Shown here in pieces: positions 35,024 through 46,257 of a stretch of DNA of 64,000 bases (the stretch's first letter is position 1; each line of letters opens with the position of its first letter). The position numbers and the translations under genes were made by a program. Under the pieces are notes generated by a model. That model saw only the letters and a program-made list of their open reading frames with translations, ran no database searches and was not told the DNA's origin. The stretch comes from Thereva unica (lineage: Eukaryota; Arthropoda; Insecta; Diptera; Therevidae), in NCBI GenBank assembly GCA_949987705.1, contig OX465281.1, positions 200,619,112 through 200,683,111 of the forward strand, in the 5' to 3' direction.

Positions 35024-35848
35024 CACCCTGAATACAACATCCAAGAGTTTGAATGCGACGTTCACCGCCACCTCCTTATGCATCCGTAGACTTCCTTGAA
35101 CCTATCCTATCTTTCTACTCGGCATTGCACCATGATGTGAATGACCATATTAGAAAGGATGACACCTGAGGTTAGACTATCCACTTAACTATTCTTTACA
35201 ATGATTATGCTGATAAATTCTTCAACATCAGTGTTCGAATGTGGCAATATTAGTAATGAAATAGCAAATTACTCAAATCGACATACTCCTGATGCGTGCT
35301 TAAACTGCAAGTTCATACGAAAATTTATTGGTATTTTTGGTTTCATTCTACTTCAGAAGATGGATTTGACGCCATTGTTCTCACTTTTGGCAATAAACTC
35401 TTGGTTTTTATTTAAGTGATTCCTAAGATCAGTAGTAATTGATGCCTTGTTAAGGTTCAGTGCATGGCCAACACTAATTTTGTGTACTTGCATACTTTCC
35501 TCTTACCACCAGACGCACTACCACTAGATACGATGTTTTCCCACTAAAGGCATGTCTAAACCACCAGTTCTAGTGGTAAAACCACTAAGATGGCAACGCT
35601 GGAAGTGACGGTACGATTTTGTCCCCCTGTTCCTTGTTAGTAGGTATAAAACCTCCACCTTAATGATTTGTTTAAATTAAATCTTTGTTAGTTTAAGGGT
35701 GCCTTGTTTGGCAAACAAATAAATAAAATAAAGATGATGGTTAGTACCTTGATTTGCCCCCGTCGCAACGTTTCTGCAATGCCCCAGTCTCTGGTTGCTT
35801 ATTTAACTTGGGTTACGCCTAATTAAATAGGAATAAACATATACATAT
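35024..35848. other. Non-coding stretch
   Basis: A weak, fragmentary resemblance to a LINE C-terminus near 35040-35150 is too poor to call. Near 35690-35745 an AATAAATAAAATAAAG run could be a retroelement tail. Confidence 0.3.
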
Positions 35849-37157
35849 GGGTAATTCCACGTCAAATCGGACAAAAAATGACGACTATTTTTTATATCGG
35901 TAAACGTATTTTTTTTCGTTAGTTCTAATCCCAAATCTACCAGAAATAACGTTGTTTTAACGAAATTGTCGTGTTAACGCTTGAAATTAATTAATAACAA
36001 ATTATATCAAAAATCGCGGTTTTATTCAAACTAAATTTACTAAATGGCTTAAATTCATTAGAGAAAACATATTTTCTACTTCTAGGGGATGTGTTTTGAT
36101 AGACTGATACGATTATAAAATGTAATTACAAAACTATTTGTTTTTATTACCTATTCAGTCACAATTTAGTCACAATTTAGTCACAAACTTCAAACATCAA
36201 TTTCTCAAAAACACCCTCACCGATCTTGACGTTATTAGCGTCAAATTAAAGGGAAACGTTTATATTTTAACATATAAAAAATCCACGGTATTGTTTTTTG
36301 ATTTTTTAAAAATTGCGCAATTTAAAATATGCGTTCTTTAAAATAAGAGATTGCCCCCCTAAAACCTCCCCCATATTCACTACACCCATGTACTAATTAC
36401 GCAATTAGCTTATTTACCTGTAATAATTCGTAATTAATCCAAAAAACCTCATTACAGCCCCCCTGGGGGGCTCAGTATATCAATTTACAGGTGTTTTTTA
36501 GTACGCACTAAAAGAGGCTCCAGCGGCCCCAAAAATGGTCGTAGGGGGCTCGTAGACCCCTCAAAATTTTCGTAACAGTCCCTACTATCCGCAAAAAATA
36601 ACAGAAAAATCATTATTTGCTCCTAAGGGGGTCCTGGAGGGACCTAAAATGCTGCAAAAAAATAAAAGCTAGTTTTAAAGAACGCATATTTTAATTTGCG
36701 CTATTTTTAAAAAATCAAAAAACAATACCGTGGATTTTTTATATGTTAAAATATAAACGTTTCCCTTTAATTTGACGCTAATAACGTCAAGATCGGTGAG
36801 GGTGTTTTTGAGAAATTGATGTTTGAAGTTTGTGACTAAATTGTGACTGAATAGCTAATAAAAACAAATAGTTTTGTAATTACATTTTATAATCGTATCA
36901 GTCTATCAAAACACATCCCCTAGAAGTAGGAAATATTTTTTCCCTAATGAATTTAAGCCATTTAGTAAATTTAGTTTGAATAAAACCGCGATTTTTGATA
37001 TAATTTGTTATTAATTAATTTCCAGCGTTAACACGACAATTTCGTTAAAACAACGTTATTTCTGGTAGATTTGGGATTAGAACTAACGAAAAAAAAATAC
37101 GTTTACCGATATAAAAAATAGTCGTCATTTTTTGTCCGATTTGACGTGGAATTACCC
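35849..37157. mobile_element. Foldback element, arms about 490 bp, ends GGGTAATTCCACG
   Basis: The left arm (35849-36340) is the near-perfect inverted complement of the right arm (about 36675-37157). Ends are GGGTAATTCCACGTCAAATC and its complement. ATAT flanks both sides (35845-35848 and 37158-37161), which may be a 4-bp target duplication but is weak in AT-rich DNA. The central 330 bp is unique and contains no coding sequence. Confidence 0.9.
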
Positions 37158-37161
37158 ATAT

Positions 37162-38440
37162 ATATGTACATTGCAACAAAAGGATTAATCAATTTTCCAA
37201 AAAAAAAAAATTTTTTTTGTTTTTCTGAAAACTTGCATACAAATTGAAAACATGCTCCTAGCAATTTTTCCCTTTGCATACAAGTAAATATAACTCCACA
37301 TAAATATAACCGATGCAGAATGGACGGGTCCTCTGTGTTCATTTAACAAACAACACATATTTCGCATCCTGTACATGGGTCGGAATCCGTGCAATTAACT
37401 AACAAGAATTTATGTACGTCCAGCCCGAAGAGATATGCAGATGCTTCCCCATTTTAAAGTTTATATTAAATTTTCACGGCCTTTAATATTAAATGAGAGG
37501 AAATTTATTTGCTTTCCTGTTTTCCTTAATCTTAACCAACAAATGACAAATTTTCCGCGGTTAATCCTTAATTGTCCGAGTCTAAACGAAGCGTAATTTT
37601 TCAATATTTTTAATAAAAAAAATTCAAGGGGAAAAGCACGCATTTTCGGTACAATCTCATAACTCATCTTGTCTTGTTTTTTTCAATTGTCATATTGTTT
37701 GTGGCCCTCTATTGGACGGACCCAGATGTCCTTTCAGCAGTGCAATGTAGCTAAGGATTACACATAGGTCGTAAGCATTAAGTCCACCCTAAAAAATGGA
37801 CGTTTTTCTTTTAATTGCGTGTTCGTTCCACTCGCCTCCTTCGAGCGTCTCGTAACAAGCCAAGTAACGCCATAACAAGCGCTTTCCTAAATTAAAATTC
37901 CTTTTTTTAATGCCATGTTTTATTAAAAAAAATATAGGGGAGTTAGATTTTTGCCGAAAATGGAGGAGTGAAAAAACGAGCAGCAAAATTGAAATTTTTA
38001 CAGGAAAAGAGCTGCAATATAAAGTAAGGGGGAGCTTTTATATAGGGGATGGAGCAGAAGCCGCTTAACTGGTATTTTGCTAGGGGTTTGGGTGGAGTTT
38101 GTTAAATAAAGAGAGTTTTTGTTTATTATTTTCTGAAATTACTAGGGATGAACAGAATATCCAGTTATAGTTTTTTGTCTTTAAAGATCCAGTGAAATTG
38201 GACATTGTTTAAAATCCATTCTTTGTGCAGACTTTATTCCAATTTCATGCTAAAGGCATATTTAGAAATACAAGCTGAGAGTAATCTATTGTAAAACATT
38301 CCTCGGTTCAATAATCATGAATGCGCCCATATAATGGATCAAAAGCTATGATACTACCAGTAATTTTATTGACTTTTGATTTACCTATTGACGTTTGCTG
38401 TTCTAAAGAGGTTTGCCATTAATTGTAAATTGAGAACGAG
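37162..38440. other. AT-rich non-coding stretch
   Basis: Nothing recognisable apart from a homopolymer A/T tract at 37197-37220. Confidence 0.4.
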
Positions 38441-38442
38441 TA

Positions 38443-38572
38443 CGAAAGCAAGAATACGTAGAAGTAAAAGGCTGAAATGGAACGTTAAGATTCTAGGTAA
38501 CGCTAAAATCCAGGCACAACTAGTTGAAGAGTTGGACAATAAATTACGAAAATTGCAACTAGTGGTGGACTA
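38443..38572 (+). pseudogene. Possible RTE-type LINE linker fragment
   Basis: KRLKWNVKILGNAKIQAQLV, then EELDNKLRKLQ, resembles the segment between endonuclease and RT of CFDP2-like RTE elements. It is short and unsupported on either side, so it could be chance. Confidence 0.35.
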
Positions 38573-38580
38573 AGCCCGTC

Positions 38581-39330
38581 AGAAGCCCGAGGCGCAAAGC
38601 TAAATGAGGCCCTCAGTCTAAGAATATAAGTGATTTCGTAATGAAATTTAATGGATTTTAAAAGGAAGGATAGCAATCATTCTTTGTATTACTTGTTCTC
38701 AGGTCATAAAGAAAACTGTTAAAAGCCACTAGGCCCGTGACCATCTAGTGGCACGCTTAATGGGTATAAATGGTGAAACACGTGTGCCCCCGTTTGGCAT
38801 TTTTGCGCCCGGTGCTGTATGCCATATTTCGCCCCATCATTTCTGTTTATTTTTTGATCGCAGTCAAGCGAAGGACAATGGGAAAACACACAAACACTCT
38901 GTGGAGTTCCTTTAATATATGAATATGAAGCACGGGAAACCTTTTCACTTTTTTCTAAAACATCACCCCGTCCAATTGCGCCCGGTGAAAATACACTAAC
39001 CTATGAAAGCGCCGCTCCAGCCTTTTTCTAATGAGGATTTGCATCGCGATCTTGCTTTTGTGTTGAGTTTGCTTGCGCTTTAACTTCCCAAAACTCTTCC
39101 GCTAATGCTGTTTAATGTGTTTAATGCTTCAGGATGTTTTTCGGTGTTGCCTGCACTTCCCTAACTATTTCCAGTACTATCCTGAGCTCAGAAAATCTGT
39201 AGTATTATACACTCGAATCTCCATAATAGAGATCTTAATGGCGTTTTCCAAACCTTCATATTTGGAAGGATAATAGGTGGTCACTGCACTGCATGTATTA
39301 GATTCTTCTGTAGAATCTTGCATAGAAAAA
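38581..39330. other. Non-coding stretch
   Basis: No gene or repeat structure that I can support. Confidence 0.3.
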
Positions 39331-39333
39331 AAA

Positions 39334-39578
39334 CCGGTGCCCCGGGCCACGGCGCTTCGCGCTGTGGCGATTATCACGTGACAACTACCATGTTGCTCGT
39401 TATCTGTTATTCATTACATGCAATATATAATAAACACAATTTTTATTCGTTCTCAAATGTTACAATGACAGTAATATATAATAAACACAATAAAACGGTT
39501 AGCCGGGATGCCAAGCGACAAAGTGTCGCATAACCGTGTGAGTGGGCGTGGCTTACGCTGCATGTAGTAGTGGCATCG
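39334..39578 (+). repeat. Interspersed repeat shared with 47350-47575
   Basis: CCGGTGCCCCGGGCCACGG through GTGAGTGGGCGTGGCTTACG to TAGTAGTGG matches 47348-47575 almost base for base. An extra small hairpin GGCGCTTCGCGCTGTGGC lies near the start. Inside, ATATAATAAACACAAT occurs twice. Two copies with the same limits define an element of about 230-250 bp with no coding capacity. Confidence 0.8.
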
Positions 39579-40083
39579 TGAAATAGTGAAGATTACAGCA
39601 GCTTCTGGACGAGAGCCCAATATAGCCACTTTAAGATCCGGGATAACGTCAATAGCCATCAGGAAGCACACGATGGTTCTAAAAGGGATTCCGAATATGA
39701 GTATAATTAAAAGCTATCATAGAGCCATAATGGGTAATGGTTCGCTCAATCCAGTTATTAAGTTAACTTATTCGACGTATAATGTAGGCGAGCGAGAGTA
39801 AATGTTTTGCGCCTCATTCATTCCTCCAGGGATTTCCTCTTAAAAGACGAGAATTCCCCGAGTATTAGACGCGTTGAGCATAAAAGAATATTGGCACCGT
39901 GTAAAAAGCCTCACCTTCATAACTTTTCTTCTTTCTGATTCCCTTTTTACATTCCTGATTGCTTCTGTCATAGCCTCCCCTAGCCCTTCCCTGCTCCATC
40001 AACCGCATGCCATCGGTTGATGAGATTTCACTCGTTTCGGGAGGCATAACACTACAGCGAGTTGCTTCTCGATGCCCCAATGC
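39579..40083. other. Non-coding flank before the Helitron-bearing element
   Basis: No support for a gene. GCCCCAATGC at 40074-40083 is the left copy of the direct repeat that also follows the element at 42001-42010. Confidence 0.4.
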
Positions 40084-42000
40084 AGCGTTACCGTTCTACT
40101 ACATATGTAGTAGTTTTACTACCTTTTTAGAAAAAATGATAATCTACTACACTGCTACATCAAGTTATCATTCTACTACCTTTTTTGGATAATTCTAATT
40201 TTATTTTATTTATGTCTAAATTTATCTCAGCGTTGGTATAAAGTACTAGAGGAAATGTCCTCGCCTATAAAATCCGTGTACATCAGCGTGGTGAAATCTG
40301 AGGACCGACCCAAATAACAGAATAACTACTAAAACATCGTTTGATGATATCACAATATGTTAGTTTTAATGAAGCGATTTTGTGTATATCATCATTCTCC
40401 ATTAATAAGCGTCATCTTACTGTTGTAGATTTGGCGGTACATCTTGAGAATGGTCAACGAGTTTCTTTCAACGCATCGAATGATGCTCAACTTGCTGAAA
40501 CACCTACAGCGATAACTTTGACCAGTTTTTTCGATTTGTAACCTTATTCCACTTGGAACTCCCCATCGAAGAAATTTCAACGTCGGAAGCAAGGCGATAC
40601 GGTTCCTGATCATCCGGATGTGCATTCCAATGATGCTCTTGGTCGCATTTGCAGAGTTCATACGAAGAATGACGAATGTTTCTACTTGCGGTTGTTGCTG
40701 GTGATTGTTCGTGGGCCGATAACATTTGAATAACTTCGAACTCTCAAAATTGAGATGCTCCCAACAATTCGTGCTACAACAGCTCAATTTGGTTGAAAAC
40801 GGTAAAGAAATTGTTTCTCCATGTCAGATACGTACATTATTTGCTATCATTATTTTGACATACTTCCCAGCGAATCCACGTGAATTGTGGAACAAATAAA
40901 AGGATGATAATCCGAAAACATTTTATACCGAATTCGGTTCAGTTCAGTAAATCCCGATCTCAAGGTGAATGGCGAGATACATAACCAAGCTTTGCTTTTG
41001 ATCGAAGACGTGTTACCTCACGTGCGGCAGTTGGTTAGTCAAGTCATATCGTCGAATGAACGACGCTTTCAATTGAGAATTGGAACGTGAAGATGATTGA
41101 AATGCTTTGAACCAATAGGCTCGAGCAAATGTACTACTGTTGAGTACCCAACAGAAGTGTGCGATACGTTAATGAAGGCAATTAATTATGGAAATAGTGG
41201 TCTTTTTCTCCCGATGCGTCGTGTGGAGTTTGCAAGGTATTCGTCATATCATTAATTTTGGCCATTGCTCGTACGAGATCCGAAATTGCTGTAGTAGTTG
41301 CTTCTGGGATAGTTGCCACGTTGCCAGAAGGATGCCGATGTTTTAATTGCCGTTAAACCTTCAAACGATTCAAAATCCGACATGTAACTTTGCAAAACAC
41401 TTAGCACTCGCCAAAGCTTTGGTAGCAAGTAAAATCATCATCTGGGATGAATACACAATGACGTACAAACGCGCATTGGAAGCACTCAATCTAACTATGA
41501 AAGATCTGCGCATTGACTAAAGATGACACTATCAATCATTCCATGAACCACCGCTGCCCATGAAATAAACGCTTACCTCAAAGCATCGAATCAGTGACGC
41601 TTTATAAAGAAACGACAGCTGATGACAAACATGAGAGTTGCCTTTCTAAACGATCCATTTAACGAAGATTTCTCTAAGCAATTGCTGACTGTCGGTAATG
41701 GCCATGTTCCTGTCCAGTTTCCGCTGAATTTTTGCAATTCATTTTCTTGCTTTCGTCATGACAATCAACAAATCACAAGACCAATCCTTGGGTGTTTTTG
41801 GCCTGAATCTAAAAAATGAATGTTTCTCTGACGGTAAGTTATACGTACCATGTTCACGTGTCGGCAAACCATCCGCTTTACTCGTTCTCGCAGGTGACAA
41901 AAAAATGAAAAATTGATTTGAAATTAAAAAAGTTTGCTACCTTTTTTTTCAAAAAGGTAGTAGATTTTACTACTCTCAAAATTCATCTTACGGTAACATT
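40084..42000 (+). mobile_element. Element carrying a decayed Helitron helicase, bounded by a 10-bp direct repeat
   Basis: GCCCCAATGC occurs immediately before (40074-40083) and after (42001-42010). The ends are loosely inverted: AGCGTTACCGTT on the left, CGGTAACATT on the right. CTACTAC / GTAGTAG runs lie just inside both ends. The interior is a Helitron Rep/helicase relic. Classical Helitrons insert between A and T without a target duplication, so these limits are unexpected. Confidence 0.7.
40384..41905 (+). pseudogene. Helitron Rep/helicase, heavily frameshifted
   Basis: Pieces of the conserved protein appear in the right order but in different frames. They are DLAVHLENGQRVSFNAS near 40430, HPDVHSNDALGRI and ECFYLRLLLV near 40610-40700, QIRTLFAIIILTYFPANPRE near 40830, LVASKIIIWDEYTM near 41425 (the helicase Walker B region), VAFLNDPFNEDF near 41630, and NKSQGQSLGVFGLNLKN then LYVPCSRVGKPSALLVLAG near 41765-41895 (the last helicase motif). 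The Rep HUH motif and the helicase ATP-binding loop are not visible. Confidence 0.85.
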
Positions 42001-42010
42001 GCCCCAATGC

Positions 42011-42239
42011 CAGAGTCGCGATAGTAACAGTTGGGAGTTGGTGGAATTAAATAAAAATAGCATGGCTTGGTTGGCAGTTCCTTCCTTCACTTGTTCCTCT
42101 CTTCACTACCTTCCGACTAGAGCTGCTGTTGGACATTGCACTCTATACGAACAAAAAAAATAGATTGTCGACAGTATAAAGGGTCTTTCCTGAGCCTCTA
42201 GTCTTTCACATTAAATAAAACCCCTAGATCAATTACAGA
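42011..42239. other. Short non-coding spacer
   Basis: Between the Helitron-bearing element and the next LINE relic. Nothing recognised. Confidence 0.3.
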
Positions 42240-42789
42240 GTTAGCACGGGAGACCTTGTTGTCGAAAACAGTACAGTAAGAAATTATAACACCACGTTTC
42301 CTACAAAAAAATAATGAAGGTGTTTAGGTCTGCTTGCAAAACTTTGCAATCTGCAATCTTCTTATGTGGCGATAAAGTTTGATGTCATCAGGGTAAATAA
42401 GGATTATATTTATGATTATTATTATGATTATAGTGCCTTAGCAGGGTAACAATGTCGTCAATTGATAAAATAAAAAGAAGAGGGCCAAGATGACTGCCTT
42501 GCGGGACACCAGAGGACACTTCGATGTTTTTAGATTTGACGACTGGAACAATGCCACAAGGGAATGCGGAAAGCCTAATTTTTTAGTTTAAGAACTACAA
42601 TAGAGCTTGCCTAAAGCCTTACTGAAGTCTGTGTAAACACAGTCAGTTTGGCAACCAGTGGCAAAGCCTCGAACTGTGTGTGAAGAGAACTCCAGTAAAT
42701 TACTAGTAGTGGAAAGAGCTGCAAGAAATCCATGCTGGTTGAGATAGGGGCGGTAGCAGATCTTTATCTGCTTTATTCGAATAGTTTTG
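42240..42789 (-). pseudogene. Jockey-like LINE relic, 3' part (host of the hAT insertion)
   Basis: Minus-strand relatives of the 11900 and 27541 copies. DCVYTDFSKALG lies near 42615, with LEFSSHTVRGFATGCQT upstream of it. Stops and deletions are frequent. It is interrupted at 42797 by the hAT element and continues at 45033. Confidence 0.8.
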
Positions 42790-43133
42790 GTATAGACCAG
42801 GGGTGGGGAACCTCCGGCCCGCGGGCCACACACGGCCCGCGAAGTCATTTAATCTGGCCCGCGAGTGAATACGTTCATGTTGCAGTGATAATAATTTCAA
42901 AATTTCCCCTTCTTTTCGAGATGTAGGAAAAATGTCATTTAAAATAAAAACAACAGGGAAGTGACGAGAGCAAATTTGTAGGCATGAGGAAACAAATAAT
43001 TAATTTTTTAGAAACTTATTTAATATTTTCTAGAAGGAAATTTGTGTAACAGTTGTCAAATAACACGCAACTTCGATTTAATTTTAATATATTTAAAGCA
43101 CTGAAGATGGCCCTTAGTTAAATTTCCCTTGTC

Positions 43134-44930
43134 GTTCTTTTAATGAACTCAAAAGCTTTCAAAATCCAGGGGTCAGTTCACGCAATTCGACGTCGACTGA
43201 AAACGACACGAAGCGCGTTCTAAAACTTTACTATGGTTAACTACGGGAACTTTTGAACGTCAAAAACTTATGCTAGTGGTTATGTTGTAGTTAACCACGG
43301 AGTTTTTGAACAACAAAAGTTCACCACAGTTAATAGTCCAGGAAGAATAGCAAAAAAGTTGAAATAAATCTACCCTGCGATTTCTTGACGCTATAATTAA
43401 GAGAAAAATCGTAGGAATTCAATGAATGTGTTTTGGATAAAATTGGTCCAGGGCAACAGGTGGTAAAATCTTAATAAAAGTAGCAAAAACACGTTTTTCG
43501 CGATTTAGGTACGAATTAAATTTTGTTTTGGAAAACAAAAAATACTACATAATAGTGCTTAAGAAGACGAAAATTATGAGTTTTGGACCATTGAAATCGG
43601 TCAACAGGTTTTTGCAGAAAAATTCAAAAACCATTAAAAATGGCCGTTTTTTGACATTTAATTATAGGGAGTGTGATTATCGTAGAACCTTGTGTTAGGG
43701 CTTAAATTGTGGCCACTGATGGTGCCTACCTACAATAAAAATTTCATGAAAAAATAATGGCAACTTTTCGAGTAAATCTCAAAATTGTAAAAACACCTGT
43801 TTCACAATAAAAGGTTGAACAAGGCCAACAGTGGTCCTAGAAATTTTTTGATTGGCATTCTGGCTCGCAAAGGGCTGCTCTATAACCCCATTTTCATGAA
43901 ATGTATGTAAGGTTTGATTTAACACCTTAAAATCCCGTTTGAAAACCACCCTTTTTTCAATTTTTTGCATTAAAAGCTCTTCTTTTGAGTTTTCTTTGTA
44001 AGCTTTTTCTTAAAAACAAAAAACAAATGCGATTTTTCAACACTATAATTAAGAGAAAAATCGTAGGAATTATATGAATATATTCCGAATAAAATTGAAC
44101 CTGTAGAACAGGTGAAAAACAAACTAATAAAACTGTCGAAGAACGATTTTCAAGAAAAAGCTCAAAAGTAAAGTTTTTAATTTAAAAAACTGGAAAAAGG
44201 GTGGTTTTCAAACGGGGTTTTAAGGTGTTAAATCAAACCTTACATACATTTCATGAAAATGGGGTTATAGAGCAGCCCTTTGCGAGCCAGAATGCCAATC
44301 AAAAAATTTCTAGGACCACTGTTGGCCTTGTTCAACCTTTTATTGTGAAACAGGTGTTTTTACAATTTTGAGATTTACTCGAAAAGTTACCATTATTTTT
44401 TCATGAAATTTTTATTGTAGGTAGGCACCATCAGTGGCCACAATTTAAGCCCTAACACAAGGTTCTACGATAATCACACTCCCTATAATTAAATGTCAAA
44501 AAACGGCCATTTTTAATGGTTTTTGAATTTTTCTGCAAAAACCTGTTGACCGATTTCAATGGTCCAAAACTCATAATTTTCGTCTTCTTAAGCACTATTA
44601 TGTAGTATTTTTTGTTTTCCAAAACAAAATTTATTTCGTACCTAAATCGCGAAAAAACGTGTTTTTGCTACTTTTATTAAGATTTTACCACCTGTTGCCC
44701 TGGACCAATTTTATCCAAAACACATTCATTGAATTCCTACGATTTTTCTCTTAATTATAGCGTCAAGAAATCGCAGGGTAGATTTATTTCAACTTTTAAA
44801 TATTTTTTCGCTATCTTTCCTGGACTATAACCGTAGTAAGGTTTTAGAACGCGCTTCGTGTCGTTTTCAGTCGACGTCGAATTGCGTGAACTGGCCCCAG
44901 TTCATTAAAAGAACACGGCCTATGACCTTG
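43134..44930. mobile_element. Inverted-repeat element inside the hAT element
   Basis: 43134-43245 is the inverted complement of about 44838-44930, sharing TCAGTTCACGCAATTCGACG and CACGAAGCGCGTTCTAAAAC. These arms lie outside the foldback at 43334-44827, so this is a separate layer. Its exact ends and target duplication are unclear. Confidence 0.7.
43334..44827. mobile_element. Complete foldback element of the TAGTCCAGG family, arms about 700 bp
   Basis: The two halves are almost perfect inverted complements, meeting near 44080-44190. Ends are TAGTCCAGGA and TCCTGGACTA. TAA flanks both sides (43331-43333 and 44828-44830). It has no coding sequence. It is the reference copy for the pieces at 13779-14239 and 24022-24868. 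A transcript or single strand could form a hairpin of roughly 700 bp. Confidence 0.95.
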
Positions 44931-45032
44931 AACAACAAAAACTATTATTATTGTTTGTCCGGCCCGCGAATGATGTTATAAATTTCCAAATGGCCCTTGG
45001 CAGGAAAAAGGTTCCCCACCCCTGGTATAGAC

Positions 45033-45460
45033 GATAACTTCCCAATTGGTCTATAAAGTTTTGAGCCGTTTGGATTGAATTGATATGGCGAAAATTGTCT
45101 TCATATGCTTGTAAAACAGGGAACGAGAAAGATTAGATGAAGGACGATGCAAACTTGTCACAAATTTCGGATCAATTAGAACTAAGGGAGCTCTCGTATT
45201 GCATGGTGTAACGGTAATTATCAACTTTTTCCTTAGTGTCGATAAATTGAAAGACTGCTCTGGGATCACCATACCATTTACCTTCCATGTTCCTGAGCTA
45301 CTCCATATAGAGGGCTTCGGAGAGGGCATGCAATTAGTCATAGTAATTGATAAATGCATAGGAAGTCGTAGTGTCTTTCTTCTTCAGTTAGGTTCTCCAG
45401 AGTTTATTAGGAGCCCATTCTTGCAGGAGCAATTCAATTTGGAAGCTTGTTGAACTGTAG
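45033..45460 (-). pseudogene. Jockey-like LINE relic, 5' part
   Basis: Minus-strand continuation of 42240-42789 across the hAT insertion. It reads through the linker and the DPRAVFQFIDTKEKVDNY stretch seen in the 11900 copy. A deletion joins IQTAQNF to the IDQLG region. Many stops are present. Confidence 0.78.
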
Positions 45461-45504
45461 GATGTATTACCTCTAGGCTGACAAGGACATATACATATGC
45501 TTAC

Positions 45505-45660
45505 TTACTTACGTATGCTCCGTTCTCCCTCATGAGACATAGGTCGTAAAAAGTTGTCCTCCAGCCGACTCTCTTTTGGGCGACAGCTCTCAGCTCCGAC
45601 TAGGATCTCCCAGTTGTTTCGGCCTCTGCTAATTGGGTTCTCCTCCACGTTGTTCTGGGT
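45505..45660 (-). pseudogene. RTE LINE 3' end fragment, same family as 1-2505
   Basis: Bases match the last 150 bp of the element at 1-2505: GGGAGATCCTAGTCGGAGCT, then CCCTATGTC-like, then CATGAGGGA on the minus strand. The frame is destroyed. Confidence 0.75.
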
Positions 45661-45971
45661 AATATATGAACGGTAATAAATTGATGCACTTTTCAAACTT
45701 TCGATTTTATGGATAATTGAGTAGTCTTGTAGCACCCCGCGAATATTAAAAGTATAATATGAATATGTACAGAACTTCGATGATTATTTCTCTCTAAAAG
45801 CATTTTTTGCTCTAGTCATAGTACAATATTTTTTTAATTTTTTCGCAAAAGTTTTATTAGCCATTCAAAATCAATACGAGCGATGAATAAGTCATAAATT
45901 TTCGAATCATGCAAATGTAGTATATCCTTGACCATAAATTCACATATTTTATGCAATTATTTTATCCACAG

Positions 45972-46257
45972 GAACGAATGGTCCAAATCACGCGACAAAA
46001 GGTGGGTGGTCTTGGGCTAAGCATAAAAGGCGGTGCAGAACATAAACTTCCCATTCTCATATCAAGGATATACAAGGATCGGGCTGCGGATATAACAGGT
46101 CAATTGTTTGTAGGTGATGCTATTATTAAAGTAAATGGTGAATATATCACTGCTTGCCCCCATGACGATGCTGTCAATATTTTACGTAATGCTGGTGACA
46201 TTGTTGTTCTCACTGTAAAACATTATAGAGCAGCAACGCCCTTCTTACAAAAGCAAT
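45972..46257 (+). CDS. Syn2: Gamma-syntrophin exon: PDZ domain
   Basis: The acceptor TTTATCCACAG precedes GAACGAATGG; the donor is GTAAGT. It encodes 95 residues plus one base. The carboxylate-binding loop is VGGLGLS, and GDAIIKVNGEYI and HDDAVNILRNAG follow in the usual PDZ order. The upstream ATG at 45951 lies in the intron and is not a start. Confidence 0.93.

Larger units (their letters stand above)
42798..45024. mobile_element. Non-autonomous hAT element with 8-bp target duplication
   Basis: Ends CAGGGGTGGGGAACC (left) and GTTCCCCACCCCTG (right). GTATAGAC flanks both sides (42790-42797 and 45025-45032). Subterminal GGCCCGCG motifs are typical of this hAT group. No transposase remains; the interior is occupied by two further nested inverted-repeat elements. 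Confidence 0.95.

Noticed and set aside
35034..35160. LINE C-terminal fragment
   Set aside because: Only scattered residues fit and stops interrupt every frame.
38376..38573. A host gene of 65 codons
   Set aside because: The only recognisable part resembles a LINE linker; there is no support for expression or splicing.
45951..45971. ATG at 45951 as the syntrophin start
   Set aside because: It lies before a good splice acceptor (TTTATCCACAG); the PDZ domain needs residues from an upstream exon and family members have an N-terminal PH1 half before it.
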